A stretch of 64,000 bases of DNA from positions 4,466,655 through 4,530,654 of the forward strand of contig CM067588.1 in NCBI GenBank assembly GCA_034336665.1. The letters are read 5' to 3'. Shown here in pieces: positions 57,251 to 64,000 of this stretch. The translations under genes and the position numbers were made by a program. The stretch is from Luscinia megarhynchos (Eukaryota; Chordata; Aves; Passeriformes; Turdidae). Under the pieces are notes generated by a model. That model saw only the letters and a list, made by a program, of their open reading frames with translations. It made no database searches and was not told where the DNA came from. How positions within the stretch are numbered: position 1 is the first letter of the stretch; each line of letters starts with the position of its first letter.

Positions 57251-57902
57251 TTGGTGCCTCTCTGGGTTTGTGAGGCCAGGTGCATCCCCTGTGCTCCTGG
57301 GACCAGCAGTGGACATTGTCCCTGTCCCTCCTGTCCGTCCCTGTCCCTCCCCAGCTGCTCTGCGCCCTGGGCCCTGTCTCAGACCGAGTGGCCGTTCTCC
57401 CGTTGTTCTTTATTTATTTTGCCCTCGGGAAGATTCTGTTTTCTCTCCATGAGAGCCTCTCCTCGCAGCCTTTTTGCCTCTGGAGTGCCGGGAGCTTCCC
57501 TGGAGCTTGGGAGCACAGCTAACCCTGCCTGACACAAAACCCTTTTTCCCTCTGGCCTGTGCTGTTCCCTCCATGTCCCTGTTTGTCCCTAGAGCTCTGA
57601 AATGCCAGCAGGGCATCCCAGCCCCCAAATCCCTGAGGAGTGGGGGAGCTGTGGGGTGCTCGTGGTCCCTGCCTGGCTTGGTGGAAGCGTTTTTGGGGCT
57701 CCCCTGTGCTCGCTGGGGGGTTGTGGCCTGGGTGGCAGCGCTTGGGGACGCAGAGCCACACCTTGGCACAGGTCATTGATGGAAAAGCCTCAATTCTGAG
57801 AAAATCCAGGGTTTTGTGGCTTCTCTGCCACTTCTCTTCCGTGGTTCCTGTGGCATTTCCCAGCTGATGTAGAGGCCATAGGGTGCTGCAGCCCCTTTCC
57901 CG
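57251..57902. other. Unique spacer in the proposed intron 1
   Basis: Non-repetitive except for copy 1 of the 93-bp duplicated element at 57507-57599. No coding exon is recognised. Confidence 0.65.
57507..57599 (+). repeat. Copy 1 of a 93-bp dispersed duplicate
   Basis: It begins TTGGGAGCACAGCT and ends GTTTGTCCCTAGAGCTCTG, and matches 61008-61100 with three differences by eye (about 97%). The right end is pyrimidine-rich and finishes in TAG, like a 3' splice site. Flanks of the two copies are unrelated. Confidence 0.92.
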
Positions 57903-58634
57903 TGGATATCGGGATATTGGGGTATCAGGACATCAGGATATTGGGAATTTGGGATATTGGGGTATTGGGATATTGAGGTATCAGGGTATTGGGATATTTG
58001 AATATTGGGATGTAGGGATTTTGGGATATCAGGATATTGGGAGCTTGGGGTTTTTGGATACCGGCATATTGGGATATTGGGATATCGGGATATTGGGATA
58101 TCAGGATATTGGGGTATTGGAATACTGAGATATTGAGATACTGAGATATTGGGATATCAGGATATAGGAATTTTGGGATATCAAGATACTGAGATTTTGG
58201 GATATTGGGATATCAGGATGTCAAAATATCGGGCTATTGGGACATTGGGATTTTGGGGATTTGGAATATCGGGATATCAATATATTGAAATACTGGGATA
58301 TTGGGATTTTGGGGTTTTGGAATATCAGGATATTGGGACATTGGGATTTTGGGATATTGGGATAGTGGGATATCGAGATATTGGGATTTTGGGAATTTGG
58401 GATATTGGGAATTTGGAATACTGGGATATTGGGATATCAGGATATAGGGATTGTGGGATATCAGAGTATTGGGATATTGGGATATCAGGATATCAAGATT
58501 TTGGAATACTGGGATTTTGGGATATCATGATATCGAGATATTGGGATATCAGGATATGGGAATTTTGGGGTGTCAGGATATTGGTATTTTGGGATGTTGG
58601 AATTTGGGATATGGAAACATTGGGACATTGGGAT
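57903..58634. repeat. 8-bp minisatellite (GGGATATT / GGGATATC)
   Basis: Roughly 90 units of GGGATATT with TCAGGATA and GGGATTTT variants, ending 350 bp before the ATP2B4 3' splice site. GATATC is palindromic and recurs often. Confidence 0.94.
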
Positions 58635-58942
58635 CATTCCCTACCTGCGGCAGGGCGAGGAGCAGTGCTCCGGCCCCGGCGTCCTGCCCGGGGGAGGAAG
58701 CAGCTGCTTCCCCCCGCCCAGGGGTATTTTTAACCCGAAACCCACGGCAGGGTTTGGCTGGGCTGCAAGTGAAGAACCACCTGGGCTCCTTTCCTGCCCG
58801 GCCCCGCAGCTGCCGCTCTGCCCCGCTCCGCACTCGCAGCTCAACTTCTCACCCAGGGATTTTTCCCCAAAGCCGACCCCACATTCTCCCTCCAAGCCCT
58901 CCCTTCTCCCTCCCCCCGGCGCGCCTCGCTCCTTCCCAGCCC
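58635..58942. other. GC-rich unique sequence just upstream of the ATP2B4 exon
   Basis: Intronic or promoter sequence between the GGGATATT array and the 3' splice site. It contains a 16-bp perfect palindrome GGAAGCAGCTGCTTCC (58696-58711) centred on an E-box CAGCTG, and a GTATTTTTAA box near 58725 that is one base from a MEF2 site. No coding sequence is seen. Confidence 0.6.
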
Positions 58943-58984
58943 CGCTAACGCCGGTATTTTTGTTTCCCACGGTTGTTTTCGCAG
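58943..58984 (+). promoter_or_regulatory. 3' splice site upstream of the ATP2B4 coding exon
   Basis: A CTAAC branch-point match (58945-58949) is followed by the T-rich tract TATTTTTGTTTCCC, then GTTGTTTTCGCAG, placing AG at 58983-58984. The branch point to AG distance is about 36 nt, within the normal vertebrate range. No other AG lies between the pyrimidine tract and this one. Confidence 0.65.
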
Positions 58985-59011
58985 CTCCAGTTGCTGTGGT
59001 ATCCAGGGAGC

Positions 59012-59050
59012 CCTCCTCCACCTCCTCCTCCTCCTCCTCCTCCTCCTCCC
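59012..59050 (+). repeat. CTC trinucleotide run in the predicted 5' UTR
   Basis: A nearly perfect (CTC)n run of about 39 bp, interrupted once by CA. It gives a C/U-only stretch in the mRNA leader and on the opposite strand a (GAG)n purine run that encodes a spurious poly-Glu frame. Confidence 0.9.
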
Positions 59051-59099
59051 GCTGCCGGAGCTGCACGCCGGCCGTTGCTAAGGTCGCCTCCGCGGTAAC

Positions 59100-59147
59100 A
59101 TGCGCATCCTGTTTACACCTTCATCCCCACAACTTGGGCTCGGCTAG
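59100..59147 (+). other. Upstream ORF in the ATP2B4 leader (15 codons plus stop)
   Basis: ATG at 59100 opens a frame reading MRILFTPSSPQLGLG and ends at TAG 59145-59147, 108 nt before the main ATG and in the same frame. The base at -3 is A, which is favourable. It could lower translation of the main frame, or simply be tolerated; there is no sign that the peptide itself matters. Confidence 0.5.
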
Positions 59148-59255
59148 AGCCGCCCCTTCCCCCCGGGAAGCCCCCAGGGAAGAAGGAGCCCCCTGCACGG
59201 AGCGTGTCCCCCCGGAGCCGAGCCAGCAGCGCCGCGCCGGCGGCACCGCGACGAG

Positions 59256-59451
59256 ATGACCAACAACGTGGCCGACCACCACCCCGGGAACTCGGTGGCC
59301 GAGTGCAGCCATGAGGGGGACTTTGGGTGCTCCATGGTGGAGCTCAGGAACCTCATGGAGCTGAGGAGCGCCGAGGCCGTGGCCAGGCTCAACGACTCGT
59401 ACGGCGGCGTGCAGAACGTCTGCAAGAGGTTGAAGACGTCGCCGGTCGAAG
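59256..59451 (+). CDS. ATP2B4: Plasma-membrane calcium ATPase 4, first coding exon (partial CDS)
   Basis: This exon encodes the first 65 residues, plus one base of codon 66, of a P-type ATPase that exports Ca2+ across the plasma membrane in a calmodulin-regulated way. It reads MTNNVADHH at 1-9, GDFGCSMVELRNLMELR at 21-37, YGGVQNVCKRLKTSPVE at 49-65. In PMCAs this segment is cytosolic, before the first membrane helix; full proteins are about 1,200 residues. The MTN start, the short N-terminus and YGGVQN fit PMCA4 better than PMCA1-3, which start MGDM and have YGD here (recalled family knowledge, not an alignment). The ATG at 59256 has G at -3, and an in-frame TAG at 59145-59147 is the nearest upstream stop. 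The exon ends GAAG|GTGAGG in phase 1, splitting the Gly of SPVEG. The next exon (LEKR...PPKKPKTF region) was not found to the window end. No frameshift or stop is seen. Confidence 0.93.
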
Positions 59452-59457
59452 GTGAGG
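59449..59457 (+). promoter_or_regulatory. 5' splice site of the ATP2B4 coding exon
   Basis: AAG|GTGAGG, with GT at 59452-59453, matches the vertebrate donor consensus at all but the last intronic base. It falls exactly where the PMCA family splits the glycine codon after SPVE, so protein homology and splice signal agree. Confidence 0.9.
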
Positions 59458-59469
59458 TGGAGCTGGGCT

Positions 59470-61155
59470 GGGGTTGTCACCTCTGGGGTTGTCATCTCTG
59501 GGGTTGTCATCTCTGGGGTTGTCACCTCCAAGATGGAGCCATGTGAAGGTGACACCTGAGGGATGTGGTTCCTGTGGTCTGGGGTTGTGACCTCTGGGGT
59601 TGTCACCTCTGGGGTTGTCACCTCTGGGGTTGTCACCCTCAGGGTGGTGCCATGTGAAGGTGATATCTGAGGGAGGTGGCTCCCATGGTTTGGGGTTGTC
59701 ACCTCTGGAGTTGTCACTTCTGGGGTTGTCACTTCTGGGGTTTTCACCTCCAGGATGGAGCCATGTGAAGGTGACACCTGAGAGATGTGGTTCCTGTGGT
59801 CTGGGGTTGTGACCTCTGGGGTTGTCACCTCCAGGGTGGTGCCATGTGAAGGTGACATCTGAGGGAGGTGGCTCCCATGCTTTGGGGTTGTCACCTCTGG
59901 AGTTGTCACTTCTGGGGTTGTCACTTCTGGGGTTGTCATCTCCAGGATGGAGCCATGTGAAGGTGACACCTGAGGGATGTGGTTCCTGTGGTCTGGGGTT
60001 GTCACCTCTGGGGTTGTCACCTCCAGGATGGAGCCATGTGAAGGTGACATCTGAGGGATGTGGTTCCTGTGGTCTGGGGTTGTCACTTCTGGGGTTGTCA
60101 CCTCTGGGGTTGCCACCTCCAGGATGGAGCCATGTGAAGGTGACACCTGAGGGATGTGGTTCCTGTGGTCTGGGGTTGTCACCTCTGGGGTTGTCACATC
60201 CAGGGTGGAACGACATGGAAATGATGTCCAAGGATGGTGGCTCCCAGAGTCCAAGGTTGTCACCTCTGGGATGGAGCCATGTGAAGGTGACATCTGAGGG
60301 AGGTGGCTCCCATGGTCTGGGGTTGTCACCTCTGGGGTTGTCACCTCCAGGATGGAGCCATGTAAAGGTGACACCCAAGAGAGGTGGCTCCCAGAGTGCA
60401 GGATTGTCACCTCCAGGGTGGTGCCATGTGAAGGTGACATCTGAGGGATGTGGTTCCTGTGGTCTGGGGTTGTCTACCTCTGGGGTTGTCACCTCTGGGG
60501 TTGTCACCTCCAGGGTGGAACGACATGGAAATGATGTCCAAGGGTGGTGGCTCCCAGAGTCTGGGGTTGTCACCTCTGGGATGGAGCCATGTGAAGGTGA
60601 CATCTGAGGGAGGTGGCACCCAGAGTCTGGGGTTGTCATCTTTGGGGTTGTCCCCTCTGGGGTTGTCACCTCCACGATGAAGCCATGTGAAGGTGACACC
60701 CAAGGGAGGTGGCTTCAAGGGTCTGGGGTTGTCACCTCTGGGATGGAGCCATGTGAAGGTGATGTGCAAAGGTCTGGAGTTGTCACCTCCATTATGGAGC
60801 CATGTGAAGGTGACATCTGAGGGTGGTGGCTCCCGTGTTTTGGGGTTGTCACTTCTGGGGTTGTCACCTCCAGGATGGAGCCATGTGAAGGTGGCACCCA
60901 AGGGAGGTGGCTTCAAGGGTCTGGGGTTGTCACCTCTGGGGTTGTCACCTCCAGGGTGGAGTGACATGGAAGTGACGTCCGAGGGTGGTGGCTCCCAGGG
61001 TCTGGGGTTGGGAGCACAGCTGATCCTGCCTGACACAAAACCCTTTTTCCCTCTGGCCTGTGCTGTTCTCTCCATGTCCCTGTTTGTCCCTAGAGCTCTG
61101 GGCTTGTCACCTCTGGGATGGAGCCACACGAAGCCACATCCAAGGGTGGTGGCTG
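59470..61155. repeat. 17-bp unit / ~80- to 110-bp composite minisatellite at the intron start
   Basis: GGGGTTGTCACCTCTG units (about 17 bp) alternate with a longer module CCATGTGAAGGTGACA plus CTGAGGGATGTGG. TGTCACCT in one is the exact reverse complement of AGGTGACA in the other. The array starts about 18 bp after the ATP2B4 donor and is interrupted at 61008-61100 by copy 2 of the 93-bp duplicate. Confidence 0.95.
61008..61100 (+). repeat. Copy 2 of a 93-bp dispersed duplicate
   Basis: Three differences from 57507-57599 (A to G and C to T near the left end, C to T in GTTCTCTCC). It lies inside the minisatellite that follows the coding exon, with array units on both sides, so it was inserted or copied into the array. 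Confidence 0.92.
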
Positions 61156-61263
61156 CAGTGGCTGCGCTGTGATCTGGGGTTGGGGGTGCCCTGGAGCCTT
61201 CCCTGGCTGAGAGGGGGTGCAGGGGGCAGAGAGCCCCTGGTTCCAGCCCCGAGGGTTTTCCTG

Positions 61264-61886
61264 GAGCTGTGGGGTGGGGACACGGAACTGTGGGATGGGG
61301 ACACGGAGCTGTGGGATGGGGACTCAGCTGTGGGATGGTGACTCAGCTGTGGGATGGGGGGGCTCAGAGCTGTGGGGTGGGGGCTCAGAGCTGTGGGGGT
61401 GGGGATTTGGAGCTGTGGGATGGGGACGCGGAGCTGTGGGATGGGGACTCAGCTGTGGGATGGGGGGCTCAGAGCTGTGGGGTGGGGACACGGAGCTGTG
61501 GGATGGGGACACGGGAGCTGTGGGATGGGGACTCAGCTGTGGGATGGGGAGCTCAGAGCTGTGGGGTGGGGACACGGAGCTGTGGGATGGGGACACGGAG
61601 CTGTGGGGTGGGGACTCAGAAGTGTGGGATGGGGACTCAGAGCTGTGGGATGGGAGCTCAGAGCTGTGGGGTGGGGACACGGAGCTGTGGGGTGGGAGCT
61701 CAGAAGTGTGGGATGGGGACTCAGAGCTATGAGGTGGGGACTTGGAGCTGTGGGATGGGGACTCAGCTGTGGGGTGGGGACTCAGAGCTGTGGGGTGGGG
61801 ACTTTGGAGCTGTGGGATGGGGACTCAGCTGTGGGATGGGGACTCAGCTGTGGGATGGGGACACAGGAGCTGTGGGGTGGGGACCC
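61264..61886. repeat. ~20-bp G-rich minisatellite (GGGGACTCAGAGCTGTGGGAT)
   Basis: About 30 units of GAGCTGTGGGATGGGGACAC with ACTCA and GGTGGG variants. Four-G-run patterns occur throughout the + strand. Confidence 0.94.
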
Positions 61887-62418
61887 ACGCAGGACAATCT
61901 GTGGGATATTTTTAGTGCTGCCTGGGGGGGATTTGCAGCTTTCCAGCTGCGAGCGGGACCGGGAAGGAGAGACAATATCGGGATGTCGTTAGAGAAGGGG
62001 GGGAAATCCCGGTGGAAATAGAAAGCCCAGGTCACAAAACAATGTGCTGGGCCCTGCCAAGGTGGGATCGCGCTGCTTTGGGTGGGAGGAGAGCCCAAAG
62101 TGCTGGTTTGGGGAGGGGAGGGGCTCGGTGCCACCCCAAAGGTGGATCCTGTACCCCCAGCCCGTCCCGTCCCGCCGAGCCCGGGGAGCAGAGGAAGGTT
62201 CTCGCTCCGAGCGGCGGTTTTGGGAAGAGGAGCGTCCGAGGCAGCCCCGGCACCTCTGGTCCCACCGGGCAGGGCTGCGCGTCCAGCTCCGTGTCCGTGT
62301 CCCTGCTGCCAGCTGTTTGTCACTGCTGCCAGCTGTTTGTCCCCAGCGCCCCAGAGCCATCGAACCCCCCCAGTTCCTGGGGACAGCCCTGGGGTCACTG
62401 CCATGAATGGGGCGAGTC
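61887..62418. other. Unique spacer in the intron after the coding exon
   Basis: It contains GATATTTTTAGTG near 61908 and a tandem pair of CTGCCAGCTGTTTGTC near 62307-62341. No match to the next ATP2B exon is seen. Confidence 0.65.
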
Positions 62419-63753
62419 CTGTGGGTCTGTCCCGTGTCCTCGTGGGTCTGTCCCGTGTCCCCGTGGGTCTGTCCCGTGTCCCCGTGGGTCTGTCCCGTGT
62501 CCCTGTGGGTCTGTCCCATGTCCTGTGGGTCTGTCCCATGTCTCTGTGGGTCTGTCCCGTGTCCTGTGGCTCTGTCCCGTGTCCCTGTGGGTCTGTCCCG
62601 TGTCCCCGTGGGTCTGTCCCATGTCCCGTGGGTCTGTCCCATGTCCTGTGGAGTCTGTCCCATGTCCCCATGGGTCTGTCCCATGTGCCTGTGGGTCTGT
62701 CCCCTGTCCCTGTGAGTCTGTCCCATGTCCCCGTGGCTCTGTCCCTGTGTCCTGTGGGTCTGTCCCTGTGTCCCCATGGGTCTGTCCCGTGTCCTCTGGG
62801 TCTGTCCCGTGTCCTGTGGGTCTGTCCCGTGTCCTGTGGGTCTGTCCCCTGTCCCTGTGGGTCTGTCCCGTGTCTCTGTGGGCCTGTCCCGTGTTCCCAT
62901 GGGTCTGTCCCATGTCCTGTGGAGTCTGTCCCCTGTCCCCGTGGGTCTGTCCCGTGTCCCCGTGGGTCTGTCCCGTGTTCCCATGGGTCTGTCCCATGTC
63001 CCTGTGGGTCTGTCCCCTGTCCCTGTGGGTCTGTCCCGTGTCCTGTGGCTCTGTCCCGTGTCCCTGTGAGTCTGTCCCACGTGTCTCTGTGGGTCTGTCC
63101 CGTGTCCCCGATGGGTCTGTCCCATGTCCCCATGGGTCTGTCCCCTGTCCCGATGGGTCTGTCCCGTGTCCCCATGGGTCTGTCCCGTGTCCCCCGTGGG
63201 TCTGTCCCATCCTGTGGGTCTGTCCCCTGTCCCTGTGGGTCTGTCCCGTGTCTCTGTGGGTCTGTCCCTGTCCCCGTGGGTCTGTCCCATGTCCTGTGAG
63301 TCTGTCCCATGTCCTGTGGGTCTGTCCCGTGTCCTGTGAGTCTGTCCCGTGTCCCCATGGGTCTGTCCCATGTCCCTGTGGGTCTGTCCCTGTCCCCGTG
63401 GGTCTGTCCCGTGTCTCTGTGGGTCTGTCCCGTGTCCCGTGGGTCTGTCCCTTGTCCTGTGGGTCTGTCCCGTGTCCTGTGGGTCTGTCCCATGTCCTGT
63501 GGGTCTGTCCCGTGTCCCTGTGAGTCTGTCCCGTGTCCCCGTGGGTCTGTCCCGCGTGTCCCTGTGGGTCTGTCCCGTGTCCTGTGGGTCTGTCCCGTGT
63601 CTCTGTGGGTCTGTCCCGTGTCCCTGTGGGTCTGTCCCGTGTCCCCGTGGGTCTGTCCCATGTCCTGTGGGTCTGTCCCATGTCCAGTGGGTCTGTCCCA
63701 TGTCCTGTGGGTCTGTCCCGTGTCCCCACGTGTGTCCCCACGTGTGTCCCCGG
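62419..63753. repeat. ~20-bp minisatellite (GGGTCTGTCCCGTGTCCCC)
   Basis: About 65 units of GTGGGTCTGTCCCGTGTCC with CCTGTGG, TCTGTGG and CCATGGG variants. Long Cys/Pro/Val (+) and Thr/Gln/Asp (-) frames up to about 670 codons are artefacts. Confidence 0.95.
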
Positions 63754-64000
63754 CTCTGTGGCCATGAGCCGCATTTTCCATCCGCTGGGTGGGAAGCGAG
63801 GCCGGGCCATCCCAGGATCCTCTCAGGGCTGGGCGGGGACACCGCACGGCTCGGGCTGCCCGCTGTCCCCTCCCTGCGGCTGGGCTGGAGTCACCCGCGG
63901 CGGGGGCGGCGTCGCTGCTGCTGCTGCTCCCTGCGTGGAGGGACGCGGGGCTGCCACGGGTGTCCCCAAAGTGACACGGAGCTGGCAGGGAGTGTCCCCA
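63754..64000. other. Unique GC-rich window end
   Basis: CpG-containing sequence with a (GCT)n run near 63912-63926. No coding exon is recognised before the window ends. Confidence 0.6.

Larger units (their letters stand above)
58985..59255 (+). other. ATP2B4: Predicted 5' UTR part of the ATP2B4 first coding exon
   Basis: This is the leader between the predicted 3' splice site (AG at 58983-58984) and the initiator ATG. It is GC-rich and contains a CTC trinucleotide run (59012-59050), an upstream ATG with a 15-codon ORF, and a purine-rich stretch just before the coding start. Having a split 5' UTR, with the ATG in the second exon, is usual for ATP2B genes. An alternative is that transcription starts inside this CpG-rich segment and no upstream exon is used. 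Confidence 0.6.

Noticed and set aside
55190..57316. Minus-strand Pro/Gln/Ser-rich frame of about 700 codons
   Set aside because: Translation of the ~32-bp array; unit count and reading frame change freely.
62419..64000. Second ATP2B4 coding exon near the window end
   Set aside because: No frame reads the expected LEKR, PPKKPKTF or LVWEALQDVTL segments; the region is a minisatellite and GC-rich spacer.

Overview
The window looks like part of a GC-rich bird microchromosome, most likely from a songbird; the lineage is an inference. The one recognisable protein-coding segment is a vertebrate gene piece with a proper vertebrate splice site. There are no bacterial-style operons, rRNA, tRNA or CRISPR arrays. 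By my boundaries about 34 kb of the 64 kb is tandem repeats, in some 35 separate minisatellites with unrelated units of 8 to about 70 bp. Between them lie GC-rich, CpG-rich islands and short AT-rich unique islands. Most long open frames (up to about 820 codons, often open on both strands at once) are translations of these arrays, not genes.

The only convincing coding sequence is at 59256-59451 on the + strand. It is the first coding exon of a plasma-membrane calcium ATPase, best matched to ATP2B4 (PMCA4). It encodes the cytosolic N-terminus up to the family landmark RLKTSPVE and ends at a GTGAGG donor in phase 1. A good 3' splice site (branch point CTAAC, pyrimidine tract, GCAG) predicts that the exon begins at 58985, with a 271-nt 5' leader holding a CTC repeat and a 15-codon upstream ORF. 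The next coding exon was not seen before 64000, so this intron is more than 12.5 kb long. A CpG island at 50.24-50.44 kb ending in a strong GTGAGT donor is the best candidate for the noncoding first exon. Less likely alternative promoters are the CpG islands at 26.4-29.2 and 33.1-34.0 kb.

Layout: 0-6.5 kb holds four arrays (a purine-rich one, a 16-bp, a ~32-bp and a ~28-bp unit). 6.5-9.5 kb is unique sequence with several palindromic homeodomain/GATA-type sites. 9.5-16.0 kb holds five arrays. 16.3-18.8 kb is a strange simple-sequence zone: GGAC repeats, then 1.4 kb almost without G, then GGAT repeats. 18.8-26.4 kb is unique sequence broken by three larger arrays. 26.4-29.2 kb is a CpG-rich cluster. 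29.2-33.1 kb holds four arrays. 33.1-36.6 kb is unique, with a CpG island and two MEF2-type sites. 36.6-50.2 kb is mostly arrays. 50.2-59.5 kb is the proposed ATP2B4 5' region, with a roughly 8.5 kb first intron full of arrays. 59.5-63.8 kb is the start of the next intron, again mostly arrays.

With one coding exon there is no gene network to describe. The main biology is a calcium-pump gene embedded in an exceptionally dense field of minisatellites, with candidate regulatory islands in the gaps.
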